DNA from: Tachypleus tridentatus
Lineage: Eukaryota; Arthropoda; Merostomata; Xiphosura; Limulidae
DNA: 64,000 nucleotides
Assembly (NCBI RefSeq): GCF_004210375.1
Contig: NC_134825.1
Coordinates: 65,401,558 to 65,465,557, forward strand
Direction: 5' to 3'
Numbering within the stretch: position 1 is the stretch's first letter; each line of letters opens with the position of its first letter. Under the pieces are notes generated by a model. The model made no database searches, was not told where the DNA came from, and saw nothing but the letters and a program-made list of their open reading frames with translations. The position numbers and the translations under genes were made by a program. Positions 22,849-34,662 of the stretch are shown here, one piece after another.

Positions 22849-23949
22849 AATATTGAAAGCGTTACAAAAGGCGGCATTACACATTCCTTCATACAGAACA
22901 TAATGCTGTAGAACATAAAACATGTTTCTCCTTAGAGGAACGAATTCGGTTGCCGTTCACTTGATGAAACTATTTGCAATAATTAAAATGATTAGAATCA
23001 TATAACCAACGTCTTACTTTAAAATAACCATATCATACATATAGACAGAGAGAAGAGTCTAGTGAGCGAATATATGATTACAATGACGTATTAGTCATTG
23101 TACTATTAGATGGTACTTGCCAATACATTCCACCTTTTGATGATAAATATTCCTTTGCATCCGCAGCTTACAAGTGATAATTCGGTTTTAAAAAACATTT
23201 GCTTTCAAGGTACAGTGGCGTAAATATAAGTGGAGCAGGCGCTCAGGGGATCAGAACCCCGATTCACCCAACTCATAAGAGATGTATTAGTAATGTATGT
23301 AAAATTAATACTATTTTGTTCTCAAGAAGCTAATGAATGATGCTCGTTACTAATTAACATTTTTCATTATTGCGGGAGGCAATTTTTGAGTGGTCAAGCC
23401 ATTATTATTTATAAGGAAGGGGTATGCTTTCCGAAATTTCTTGAAAATTAAATGCTATAATATTGAATCTTGATTCATTTAAACTACAAATACTATATAC
23501 ACACAATGCAATGTATTGAATTACAAGAAGCAAGTTTTAATACACAAGTTCTAGCTATGCACGAACCAACCCAATACAAAGTGATACACACGAAAGACCC
23601 ACCTGTGAACTGGGTTAGCGCGGCAATCTTTGAGGCCACCCATCCGTCCTAATATAAACTGAATTTTAAACAGTATAACATATGGTGTGTCTGGAGCAAG
23701 GTTGTACAACTAGCAGCCGCGTTTTCAGTGCTTGAGGACTGAAAATCTCCCTTAATAAAATATATCGAAAAAATAAAGATAGTGTAAGGATGGTAAGACC
23801 CCCAAAAATTGACAAGTTTATTTGGCTCTCAAATGGATTGCCTTGCAATATGGCATCCAATGGCTTGAAGTTGACAACGGTAAAGGCTAAGAGAAACTCA
23901 CAGACTGAAATATAAAACATAAGACTTGACCTGAAAATATGAATACAAT
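22849..23949. other. Intronic sequence, nothing recognised
   Basis: No exon or element termini seen. Small open frames lack similarity and splice signals. Confidence 0.5.
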
Positions 23950-24180
23950 TTGTTGGTTTTGGATTTCGTGCAAAGCTACCCAAGGGCTATCTGCGATAGC
24001 CGTCCCTAATTTAGCAGTGTAGTTTAAAAGGAAAAAAGCTATTTATTACCATCCACCGCCAACTCTCGGGCTGCTCTTTTACCAACGAATAGTGGGACTG
24101 GTTGTTGCACTAAAACGCCCCCACTGTGATTCGATCTCGCGACCTTGAGAATACGAGTCGAGTGCACTAAACACCTGGCC
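23950..24180 (-). mobile_element. SINE family A
   Basis: Contains the body GCAAAGCTACCCAAGGGCTA, CTACTCTTTTACCAACGAAT-like block and a diverged tRNA head ending in ACCTGGCC. Confidence 0.85.
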
Positions 24181-24794
24181 TAAATAGAATACTATATTAT
24201 AAGTTACACAGAAGGTTTATCCCTCTAAACATCGGAGTAGGGTTTGTCCCTGTGCTCACTCATCTTGAAATAATTATTTCGTCATAATAGTGCACGATTG
24301 ACTACCAATTTATACAATGTGATGGTTCAGTTTTTACGCGATGTTCTTTTCGTCAAAAGGCATGAATAAAAACCATTACTCAGAAGCTTAAAACAAACCT
24401 TCAATCTTGATATTTCAATTGAAAACAGCTGTATTTTAATTTTTGGTATTTCAATTTATTGCACTTCGTAATGACCACATCTAAATCAATCTGATGGACA
24501 CAAACACCTATCGAAAGCTTTTGTTTCCAAGGTTTAACCTTTTTGCGTTTCTTATTTTGAGCTAGTAGACGAAAGGGAATGTTAATATTCAACAGCACCT
24601 AACGCCAACTCCTTGGCTTCTTTTGTCTGATCGAATAGTTCAGTTTGACTGTCACTTTTATAGCGTACCCTTGGTTATAAAGGGCATAATTTATTTTTCG
24701 GTAACGAGCCGCGAACCGTGAATCCTGGGTGTACAGTCTTGGAAATGTTCGGCTCTACTACGAAAGAAGTCGGCGGATAAATACCGCTTGAGTT

Positions 24795-24900
24795 TTTAAA
24801 GTACAAAGCTGAACAATGGGCTATCTGTACTGTGTGCACCGCAGAGATCCAAATCCAACTTTTACAGTTATAAGCTCTCAAGCATACTGTTAAAACACCG
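24795..24900 (-). mobile_element. SINE family B fragment, diverged
   Basis: TACAAAGCTGAACAATGGGC followed by a head-like remnant with GAGATCCAAATCC in the B-box position. Confidence 0.45.
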
Positions 24901-25160
24901 ATATACAATTACTTTTATACGCTACTAATATACCAAGTCCGAATATTATGACTGCGAATTAAAACGGAAATTTTTCAGTAACAGTAATTTTAACTTGATT
25001 AAACATACTTTAAATACAGAAAATAATAATAACGTATTAAACTTGCAAAGGAAATGGAAAAAATAACGGCTGAAATTTACATTTCAACTGGTCTTATGGT
25101 ACTTGTTTAATAACATCGTTACAAATGTACATAAAACTCATGGTACTTACTTCTTATTTT

Positions 25161-25429
25161 GGCCCGGCATGGCTAAGCGTGTTAAGGCATGTGACTCGTA
25201 ATCCGACGGTCGCGGGTTCTCATCCCCACAAACATGCTCGCCCTTTCAGCCGTGAGGGCGTTATAATGTGACGGTCAATCCCACTATTCGTTGGTAAAAG
25301 AGTAGCCCAAGAGTTGGCGGTGGGTGGTGATGGCTAGCTGCCTTCCCTCTAGTCTTACACTGCTAAATTAGGGACGGCTAGCACAGATAGCCTTCGAGTA
25401 GCTTTGTGCGAAATTAAAAAAAACAAAAC
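25161..25429 (+). mobile_element. SINE family A, near full length
   Basis: The tRNA-like head GGCCCGGCATGGCTAAGCGT includes an A box, and GTCGCGGGTTCTCATCC is the B-box region. The conserved body (AGCCGTGAGGGCGTTATAAT, CCCACTATTCGTTGGTAAAA, TAAATTAGGGACGGCTAGC) and A-rich tail follow. These parts serve as the reference layout for the other family A entries. Confidence 0.92.
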
Positions 25430-25509
25430 TTTTCATTTTTTGTTCATATATTCGAATAAAGCTAGTAAAGGGTTATCTGCGTTTGCTATTCTATTTTTTA
25501 ATGATTGGC

Positions 25510-25855
25510 TACAGTAGCAGTTCTCAAACGTTTCAGGATCGCGTACCACTTTTTTTTTTTGTAATTGCAAACCCATGCCTGGTGTAAATAATAATAATAA
25601 TAAAACATAGCAACAAAAATTCATATTTTTAACACTTACTTAGTAATGCGTGGGATGCGAATGTTTTCTCTGGCACGATTGAAGAATATATGGTAGCATT
25701 TTTGTCAATTTAAAGAGAAGAAAATACTGGTGAACCTATGCAAGTGGAGAGCGGGTCTGTAAATGTACAAATTTTATTATTTTTGTATGTTAACTCTGTC
25801 GTGTACCACCACCACCAACAGTTTCACATACCACAGTTTGAGAATCCCTGGGCCA
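25510..25855. mobile_element. hAT-like MITE
   Basis: The left end CAGTAGCAGTTCTCAAAC and right end (reverse complement) CAGGGATTCTCAAACTGTGG are imperfect inverted repeats of the hAT type. CGTACCAC blocks lie inside both ends. The flanks TTGGCTA and GGCCATA only partly match as an 8-bp duplication. Confidence 0.55.
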
Positions 25856-26958
25856 TAGGAAACAAACAATCAAACTATAGTTGTTAGACTACAACTGTCT
25901 GACTAACTTGGGGGGGGGGGTAGTCACTCTTATAACGCAGGCACGGTGCTAGAAAACAGGAAGTTTTTGTGAGGGGGTAGCATGAGGCGAACATTAGGGC
26001 TCGCAGGTTCTTAGTTTGGTATGCCAACCACATTCAGCTAATTCGTAGTCCCTTAGGTTGATATTAACTGTACATAGAAGGGTGTGTTTATGTGAGTATT
26101 ATCTAACACCTACGAATAAAACCTTAACACAATATTTAGCTATAAATATGAAGATGAAATGTGTGTTCGGTTGCACAATAACTCCTCCGAACTTATTGGA
26201 CCAATCCCATTCAAAATTTGTATGCAAATACTATGAACATCAGCACTAACAAGACGTTTACAGCAATTATTCATAAATTAATTAATCAGCGTTTGTTGAA
26301 AACCTTGGGGCATGATGGTGGGTAAAACAAAATACGCGTCCTAGCTAATTAATGAATGAATATTTGCTGTAAAATTATTATCAATGCTGCTCACTCAATC
26401 CTTTCTTGGCTTCACCTTTTGTTGCAGAGAGTATATCATGACTTTTTTTATCAATATACAGCAAACCACAACAAGTAGGAAAATGACACTCAATAACAAC
26501 CAACATTAGCATTAGCATCGCAACAGACCTTTACTTTACATAATCAACGAGATTCTTTAAAATATATGGTGGTAGTTTTCCTCTCTAAAACAGTGCTAAC
26601 AGCTTCCATTATAGTAACGCCATGGAATATATATTAACAGTTTCTTGTCATCACCTCCATGCAATAGGTTGAACTATATCAAACATCATTATTTATACTT
26701 CTTGCTTAACTTAATATCATGTGACTCTAAATGCTCTAATTAGAATGATTTTTTAAATTCAATAAATTTGTGCCGAAAAGGTAGCAATGAATAACACAGG
26801 TCAACAAATTTTTTCGAAATCTCAGTTGCATAAGATTTTTTTACTTATTCTTATTACCCTTTGTGACCTGCTAAATTCAAATATGAAAACGGTTCAGCTC
26901 TACATGCTCTAGTTTTAATGCAATTTTAAGTTTTTCATTCTAGCCGTTTGTGGTCAAA
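25856..26958. other. Intronic sequence, nothing recognised
   Basis: Contains a G10 run at about 25910 and AT-rich DNA. No gene or element end identified. Confidence 0.5.
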
Positions 26959-27151
26959 TTAACACGTTTCCTGCGATGCCTATATTGGCAAACCGGCAAC
27001 TGCTGCGATGCTCTTGTACATCTGTCAGCTTCAGTGCTGCATGAGCTATGATAACGTGAGGTTGTCGTTACACTTGTCTCTTGCCTGCAACTTAGTTAAA
27101 GGTAAGACAATAGTGGGACACCGGTGGGTCCCATCGCAGGAAACGTGTTAA
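26959..27151. mobile_element. piggyBac-type MITE with TTAA duplication
   Basis: Perfect inverted ends TTAACACGTTTCCTGCGATG lie at 26959-26978 and, reversed, up to 27151. TTAA at each end is the piggyBac-class target. The 193-bp body has no coding capacity. Its terminal CAC start is shared with the piggyBac at 47909 but the rest differs, so it belongs to another piggyBac subfamily. Confidence 0.85.
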
Positions 27152-27217
27152 TTACTTACACGTTTATGTTATCAACAGAGATATTAAAATTGTTTAGATT
27201 TTGTTTCAGATCTGATC

Positions 27218-28978
27218 ATGGCTACAAGGAGACGTCAATGTGAGAACAAGCCGGACGCTTTCTGTTATATTTGTGGATGCTTCACGCTTATTCATCAAAG
27301 GCGTAATATAACATCATTTCTGAGGCGTGCTTATAAAGCGTACTTTGGACTTGCTCTTGGTGACCAAGACAAGAAATGGGCCCCACATATTGTGTGTCAT
27401 AACTGCGAGGAAATGCTGCGTGACTGGACAAAAGGGAAACGTAAGGGTTTACCTTTCGGAATTCCCATGACCTGGCGAGAACCGATGGACCACACAACTG
27501 ACTGCTATTTTGTCTGGTCAATACAAAGGGCATTGGCAAGAAAAACAGACACAAAATCTCATATCCTAGTATCCCCTCAGCAATCCGACCTACTCTGCAC
27601 TCTGATGAGCTCCCAATCCCAGTTTTAAAGGATTTCTTCCATCTGAAGATGTGGGTAGTGACCAAGAGCAAGAGACTGCTGATGAAACTCAAGAAATACT
27701 TTCAGAATCTGGCGATCCTTCTTATGAGACCCCACAGTCATTAACTCCTCAACAGTTTAGCCAGCCAGAGTTGAATGACCTTGTGCGTGATTTGGGTCTC
27801 TCCAAAAATGCAGCTGAAGTGTTAGCTTCCAGGATGCAAGAAAAGAATCAGCTGAGCCATACAACTAAAGTGTCATACTTCCAAAATCGGGAGCAGGCTT
27901 TTGTGCCATATTTTACAGAGGAGAATATGTTTGTTTATTGTCATAATATCTCAGGTCTTCTCCAGGAATTAGGGATGCCAGTATACCATCCAAATGACTG
28001 GCGATTATTTCTAGATTGTTCTAAGCAAAGTTTGAAGTGCGTTCTACTTCATAATGACAATGTCTATGCAGCTGTTCCAATTGGACACTCTGTGTATTTA
28101 CGAGAGGAATATAATGTCATTAAGACTGTGACTGACCTACTAAAATACCACGAGCACAACTGGACAATTTGTGTGGACCTCAAAATGGTTACTTTCCTCC
28201 TTGGTCAACAAAGAGGATTTACAAAGTACCCCTGCTATCTTTGCATGTGGGACAGCCGAGCTCGAGAAAAGCACTGGAACCAGAAGGAGTGGCCCATACG
28301 TGAGACTCTGAAGGCAGGTATGCCAAATATTGTCAACGATCCAATTGTCTGTCATTTGAGGAAAAGATCATATTTCCTCCTCTCCATATCATGCTGGGCT
28401 TGATGAAACAGTTTGTGTAAAATATTTTCTCAACCCAAACGAGCCGTTTTGCATATAAAGTTTATGAAGGCGTTGAATACTGACGGTGAATGCTTCCAAC
28501 ACATATTTTCTGTGCTCCCTGGTTTGTCCTTCGAGAAGATCAAGACAGGTGTTTTGATGGACCACAGATTCGTGCACTTGTGCGTGATCAAGAATTTGCC
28601 AGAAAGATGAACGACAAGGAAAGGACTGCATGGCTTTCATTTGTGGCGGTGATGGCAAACTTTCTCGGTAATAAAAAAAGCTGACAACTATGAAACCCTT
28701 GTAACGAATATGTTGTCAGCTTTTCGCGACCTTGGATGTAACATGAGTGTCAAACTCCATTACCTGTACAGTCATCTTGATAGATTCCTGAGAACCCAGG
28801 AGCTATAAGTGACGAGCAAGGCGAGCGGTTCCATCAGGACCTCAAGACCATGGAAGAGCGTTACCAAGGGAGATGGGACAAACATATGATGGCAGATTAC
28901 TGCTGGAGCATTAAACGAGAATGCCCTGAGACAGTCCACAAACGCAAGAGCTACAAGCGGAAATTCATGCCTGAGTAG
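27218..28978 (+). pseudogene. Frameshifted member of a multi-copy 'CYICG' zinc-finger family
   Basis: Starts MATRRRQCENKPDAFCYICG. A Cys/His cluster follows (CYICG... HIVCHNCEEML), then GIPMTWREPMDHTTDCYF, QFSQPELNDLVRDLGLSKNA, DWRLFLDCSKQSLKCVLLHN, ICVDLKMVTFLLGQQRGF, YPCYLCMWDSRAREKHW and a C-terminal EQGERFHQDLKTMEERYQGR ending at TAG 28976-28978. From memory, this uncharacterised family has many near-identical copies in arthropod genomes, suggesting a transposon origin; its function is unknown. No introns are seen inside. Frameshifts near 27560, 27633, 28360, 28545, 28680 and 28790, plus a ~46-bp insertion at 28420, make it a pseudogene. A possible acceptor (TTTTGTTTCAG) precedes the ATG. 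Confidence 0.85.
28415..28462 (+). mobile_element. ~46-bp Penelope terminal-repeat fragment inside the CYICG pseudogene
   Basis: TAAAATATTTTCTCAACCCA followed by AACGAGCCGTTTTGCATATA equals the outer end of the Penelope repeats at 63052-63090 and 63820-63865. The host frame reads MKQFV before it and KALNTDGECFQ after it. AGTTT on both sides is a candidate short duplication. Confidence 0.75.
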
Positions 28979-30115
28979 ACTGCAATTGAGCTTTTCCCTC
29001 CTCATAGTAGCAAATGTCTTATCTACTAATCAGTTTTATATAAATAAATTGAATTAATATAAATAACTTGAATACATTTATACTATCTTGCATTTTCTTT
29101 TTTTATTGCCCAGCTATATTAAAGAGTTTTTAACATATTTTATCACATATTTTTCATGATAGACTACGACGTCAATGTGATGATGACGAAATTTTGAGAT
29201 TTTCAAATACCTTGATTGCAAAAAAAAGTAGAGCACTGAGGAAAAAACTAACGTCAGATCTGAAATCAGGGCAAGAAATTATGTAATACCAATTGTTTGA
29301 TATAAATGCAACAAAAATTTTGTTGACCAGTGTAATCACTAATAACCGTTCAACCGTATGATTCTTTTGAAAACTTGAGCTAGAAATTATTAATCTAATT
29401 TGCTTGGTCTAACCAATGCTTATGTGTGCACATCCTTTCACTTTGTAGTTTTACTTTTCTGAATCAGTCGTCTTTAATCCGCATAACAAAAACTAAAGAC
29501 GATAAACTTTTACTCTTAGGTGAAGCTATAGCAAAAAATGTTAGACCGATAGCTCACACGACTTTTTGCATAGGCATGCGCAGAAATTTTCATAAAATCT
29601 GAAAAATATTTGTTGAATAAATTTGCACACGTAGCTTATAAATACATCAAACGAAACTACTCATTGTAGGTAGAAAAGATATATCAGTTTACCAAATTTG
29701 AAGTAAATGCATAAGAGTTAAGTATGTTTTTCTATTAAATAAAATGTCCCTACTTCAGGTGCAAAGAAAAAAATTGAAGAAAACCAAAAGTGGAGGTGTT
29801 ATGGATTGCTTTGAAATTTGGTATGTGAAGTAAGAGTCCAGTAGAGTACATCCACAGTTTAGATTACTGCAGTCCGAAATACAGAAGGTAGAAACTGCTA
29901 AATTAGAACTCCTGTTAATAACACACACAGTGTGTCCTGCAACAGTTTCTTTTGACTGCACGACACACTAGCACGTATCTTGATTCTTTTATATGTTTTT
30001 GAAAATTATTTGAAATGCTAGCGGCCTATAGTTCAAGTAAAATCATCGAGCGAAAAAAAAAACACCCAAACAGTTTGTGCTATATTTATGGAAAATATAT
30101 TACAGTTTCAGGAAT
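28979..30115. other. Intronic sequence, nothing recognised
   Basis: AT-rich, no supported gene or element. Small open frames have no recognisable similarity. Confidence 0.5.
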
Positions 30116-30354
30116 GTTTGTTTTGAATTTCGCACAAAGCTACACGAGGGTCATCTTTGCTAGCCGTCCCTAATTTAACAATGTACGACTAGAGGAAAAG
30201 CAGCAAGACATCACAACCCACCGTCAACTCTTGGGCTACTCTTTTACCAACGAATAGTGGGATTAACTATTCCATTATATAGCCCTCACGGCTGAAATGG
30301 CGAGCATGTTTGGTGTGGCGAGATTCGAACCCCAACCTGGCTGTGTTGGGCCTG
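30116..30354 (-). mobile_element. SINE family A
   Basis: Tail TTGAATTTCGCACAAAGCTA and body TACTCTTTTACCAACGAATA are clear. The tRNA head is diverged (GTTGGGCC end). Confidence 0.85.
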
Positions 30355-30521
30355 TTTCACGAAGGAGACACATTACATAGATGGTAAAGGTACTTTAGTA
30401 CCACTACTATGTAAAATTAGTGGCCACCAAAAACATTAAGCTCCACAAGTGTGTTGTACAGTTCTCACATTTGGCTTGACACAGTGGTTTAATAAGAGAT
30501 GAAGTATACCGTTTACAGGTC

Positions 30522-30921
30522 CTATGATACAGCATAAGCCTAAAGATCATATAACCGACTGTTATTTTTGCATGACTAACGTTTCTTGATATTCAGACAA
30601 AACTAAACCATACACAAGTTTCCAAATACTGTATCTGCAATTAATCTAGAATCTCATGAGATGGTCTTCCAATACAATATCTACCAGCAAATTGGGAAAC
30701 AGAAGATTTATCCTTCAAAGAAGAAAATGAATCATCATCTAGTTATTATATTCCTGTAGCACCTCATCATCTTCATCTGATCACACAAGAATAGCCAAAT
30801 GATCTGATTTGTGGCTTATCTCTATCAAAGCAAGTTGAGGAATTTCTTGGTTCTCGTCTGCATCAATGAAATTTATTAAATCCAGTAACAAGAGTTTCAG
30901 TTTACTGAAGTCGACATGAAA
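30522..30921 (+). pseudogene. Second, strongly decayed CYICG-family copy
   Basis: KPKDHITDCYFCMTN parallels EPMDHTTDCYF of the copy at 27218. After frame changes, DLICGLSLSKQVEEFLGSRL parallels NDLVRDLGLSKNAAEVLASR and VTRVSVY parallels TTKVSYF. Stops and at least two frameshifts interrupt it, and only the N-terminal third is recognisable. More ancient than the 27218 copy. Confidence 0.6.
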
Positions 30922-31164
30922 GTGTTGCTTCTCACTACATGCAATATACTTTCTACTGTTTGTGCAAATGTTGATGCACTAACGGAAGAACTGGGTTCTA
31001 AACACTGTCAATATACAAGAATATTTTAAATAAATCTATCACAATTCGAAAACTACATGAGACCGGTAAGTTAACATGATTTTAGAATCAGTATCGTCAA
31101 ATTACCCAGGAACAGTTGCATTTTATCTAGTAGCAGAGAGGAAATATTTTGTTGTCTGGTGTAT

Positions 31165-31347
31165 AGTCACCACACGAACTCATTCTTTCAGTAAAACGAC
31201 CAGTCCTACTATTCGTTGCTAAAGAGTAGCCTAACAGTTGGTAGTGGATGATGTTGATTAGCTGCCTTCTCTCTACTCTATTAATTCAAAATTAGGGACA
31301 GCTAACGCACACTCATTTTGAAGCTTTGCGCTAAATTCAACAGACAA
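31165..31347 (+). mobile_element. SINE family A, 5'-truncated and diverged
   Basis: Contains CTACTATTCGTTGCTAAAGA, TTAGGGACAGCTAACGC and the tail GAAGCTTTGCGCTAAATTCA. The tRNA head is missing. Confidence 0.8.
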
Positions 31348-32139
31348 AGAAACCAAATATTTTGTGAAACACAACGTTCACGCCTTTGACAATGAGAAAA
31401 GCTTTACCTAATACTGTAACGATATAGATTGCTTCTTACTGTTAGAAAGGAACGTTTGACGTCCAATATGGCAGCGTAGAATGAAATGGTATTTTTTCTG
31501 ACGTCACAAGCAAAATATTCTATAATTATTTGATAATCTGTTAAACACCTGTAACACCATAAAATACAGAAAAAAAAAGACGTCCTGCCTATAAATTCAA
31601 CGCACCTCACAGAGAAAAATGATTTTATTCCTTACAAGCAAGTTGCAAAACGAAATATCTAAAACTTTTGTTTTGTAAATCACGTGGGTTTTTTTTTATT
31701 TCACGATCCAGTTTTTAATAACCACTGACTAATAATAATGGCTTTTGGAAGCCTCTTAAATTATAGTTTATTTCCCTACATGCTTGTAGATATGATCTTT
31801 TGTTAACGAAATATCCTAACACGGTTTATTTCTATTCTCGGATACATTGATGGTTTAATTTTCGTATAAAGTATGGTTCTAAATCTGGAATAGCAACTGA
31901 TTCATATTTTGTTCCTGTTATAGGAATGTCATGATTGTGTAACCCGTAACCTATTAAAATAAGAGCAACAATAATGGAAAGTTATTTAGATATTAAAATG
32001 TCAAACCTCCAAGGTAATATAAACCAAAACTTTGAAGGAAGAATAGCAGATATTATTTATATATTTACGTTACTTGTACGGAAATATAAATCTTATAATT
32101 CAATGAAATTATCTTAACAAATAATGTGGCCAATTTATT

Positions 32140-32440
32140 TTACCCAGCATCGTTTCTTATACTTATTCCTATTCTAAATTCACTCACTTCCAATGAGTTT
32201 ACAGATAAAGATTTATTTTCCTTTGGACAAGAAATTTATAAAATTAATTCTACTGATCAATTAAATAATTTACTTGCTAGTTTCGACATTGAAGTTTAAT
32301 TCACAAACATTCCACTCGAGGAAGCAATACAAAGAACTAAGAACTGTGCATAGAACTTGATTTGTTACACTGTATGTCTAAGTTTATTACAAAGAATCGG
32401 GAAAAAGGTTTGCCGCTTTTCTAGTTACCTAATATTTGTC
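32140..32440 (+). mobile_element. Penelope-like element, RT fragment
   Basis: In one frame with stops: FYPASFLILIPILNSLTSNE, FTDKDLFSFGQEIYKIN and LLASFDIEV*FTNIPLEEAI. The SFDxExxFTNIP block is the first catalytic Asp motif of Penelope-type reverse transcriptases. The palm YxDD and endonuclease parts are absent here. A different fragment from the endonuclease-only copies at 57017 and 63043. Confidence 0.7.
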
Positions 32441-32455
32441 CACTTTCCTTTCTCA

Positions 32456-32687
32456 ACTAATCTGAAGGTCGTGGGTTCAAATCCCTGTCACACCAAACAC
32501 GCCCTTTCAGCCGTGGGGGCGTTATAATGTGATGGTCAATCCCACTCTTCGTTGGCAAAAGAGTAGCCCAAGAGTTGGCGGTAGGTGGTGGTGACTAGTT
32601 GCCTTCCCTCTGGTCTTACACTACTAAATTAGGGACGGCTAGCGCAGATAGCCGTAGTGTAGCTTTGCGCGAAATTAAAAACAAACC
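32456..32687 (+). mobile_element. SINE family A, head-truncated
   Basis: Begins in the B-box region (AAGGTCGTGGGTTCAAATCC), then carries the full body and the tail GCTTTGCGCGAAATTAAAAA. Confidence 0.9.
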
Positions 32688-33604
32688 TTTACCAACATCA
32701 AATTTAATGACATAAAACAGACGTAAACTACTGAAACTAATCTCATATAGTTAATCCATTGAACCTGCTCCAGGTACATGTTTCGTGACGTCAGATGAAG
32801 ACCGCACAAACTATAATAATACAATGAGAATTATAGATAAAGGGGGAAGAGTAGAGGATAAGAGCGTTAAATGCTCCAGAAATACAGAGTACAATAACAA
32901 AATGAACGGATAAGTAGTTTTGAGTGCGGAGGTAATGACGTGGTACAGAGGCTGGCTTTCTTTATCCCCAATAACGAAATAGTGGCAAAACAAATGCATA
33001 AAGAAGTAACATAAGAGCTGATCTCCAATTTCTCCGCCACTTGAAATGTTCATGTGCGATTGCTACACTTACTAGTGTGCTTTCACAACCACAGTAACGA
33101 GAAAACACATAAAACCCCCTTTAAATCTCATCACAGATTAGAAAAAACGCATACAAAGATGTGTATTCAATACGCTCTTATTAACTTTACATAAACAACT
33201 TTTACATTTCAGTCGTAGTATGGTATACTACATAATGTAAGCAAATGGTCTGACGGAAACCTTATTAAACACTAAATAAACACCTTTTCCACTGCAGCCT
33301 GAATAAGGTGAATTTGATAAGCGAAATGTCTGACAACAATTTTATACAGTCCTTGCAAAAGTATAAACTGAAGCAAATAACACATTTTCATCTTATAATA
33401 GTGCACGGGTTTAATTATGCTTTTAATTTGTTATATAATTTCAGTCAATACTGATACAAACTAAATTTCTGAAATTTATATATTATTGTGTGTGCGCTAA
33501 AATTCTTGAAATATAGAATAATTTGTTGTCATAGTTACCAGTCTTGTTTGAAAGGCAGTGTCCTATCCACTCTTTCGGGGGATTCAGGATCGAATCCATT
33601 GATT
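32688..33604. other. Intronic sequence, nothing recognised
   Basis: No coding sequence or element ends identified. Confidence 0.5.
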
Positions 33605-33722
33605 GTTTTGGAATTAAGCACAAAGCTACGTAAAGGACTATATATGCTCTGCCTACCACGGGTATCAAAACCTGGTTTCTAGCGGTGTGAATCCGAAGAC
33701 ATGCCGCTGTACCATTGAGGGT
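33605..33722 (-). mobile_element. SINE family B, diverged
   Basis: The tail AAGCACAAAGCTACGTAAAG is followed by a head remnant ending GACATGCCGCTGTACCATTG. Confidence 0.65.
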
Positions 33723-34662
33723 CATTCTTCTCTAGACTTTCATGAGGACGACGGTATATAAATAACCGAAACATACGATATAAACTAATTAGCAATTAGT
33801 GTCTAGTAAAAATCAAATAATGAATAATTTGGTATATAATCGAATAGGCGCGATACCAGGACATCATGTGACATCTAATCGCTGCAACCTTATCGTTAAC
33901 ACAGAGAATGTTCGAAGTTCAATTATTAAAACTCAGTTACAAAGACAAACCTTGTGCATAAGCTAAACAAATCTAGAAAGTAACGCCATTACATTAATTA
34001 CGCACATGAAGATTATAATGATTCATTTTTAATACTTTCACAAGGAACTTAAATGTAAATTCTTTATTGACATTTGACATTTTAGATGGTTTTATTTGGT
34101 TTGACACAGGAGCTAACCATACTTGAAACCAAGTAAGAATTAAAACTGTTCATCTGTCCCGAAAGTATGGCATATTCTTAAGGTATATCTAATTGGAAAT
34201 GAATGGATTTCACAAGCATGTCCATTATTCAACCCAAATGTTTACAAACGGTATTCTTATCTTACATTTAAAAGAACAGTCCAACTTTTCCTGCTATTCT
34301 TGTTTTATTTAACACACAAAGAGATCTTGAGAGACAATTAAACCCATAGATATACAAATGTCTCAAAACTGTTTTGGCGCTATAACACCATTAGTGGTCA
34401 TTTCTTAATAGAATAAAAAATGGTTAATCCTAACTTCAAAATCCAAAGTATAAATCCAAGGACAATTTCAAGAACCAAACTTAAAAGCACATACACTTAT
34501 GTTTTATTTAATATTCAACGTGATACAGTAGAAGTATTATCATTTCTTTCTCTCTTTTTTTTCCTATCCTAATGTATTTGTAACGATTTTGAGATTTCAG
34601 TACAAATGGAAATAAAAACAACATTTACATTTTTCGTAATATCAACTATCAATATTTCTTAC
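33723..34662. other. IP3K intron next to the Ser-rich exon
   Basis: The donor GTAAGA (34657-34662) of the exon is at its right edge. TTTATT (AATAAA on the minus strand) at 34503-34508 could serve as a poly(A) signal if the exon were read through to its TGA at 34642-34644. I consider splicing more likely. Confidence 0.45.

Noticed and set aside
25161..25240. tRNA gene
   Set aside because: A- and B-box-like sequences are present, but no cloverleaf closes and the sequence continues into the SINE body seen in a dozen other places.
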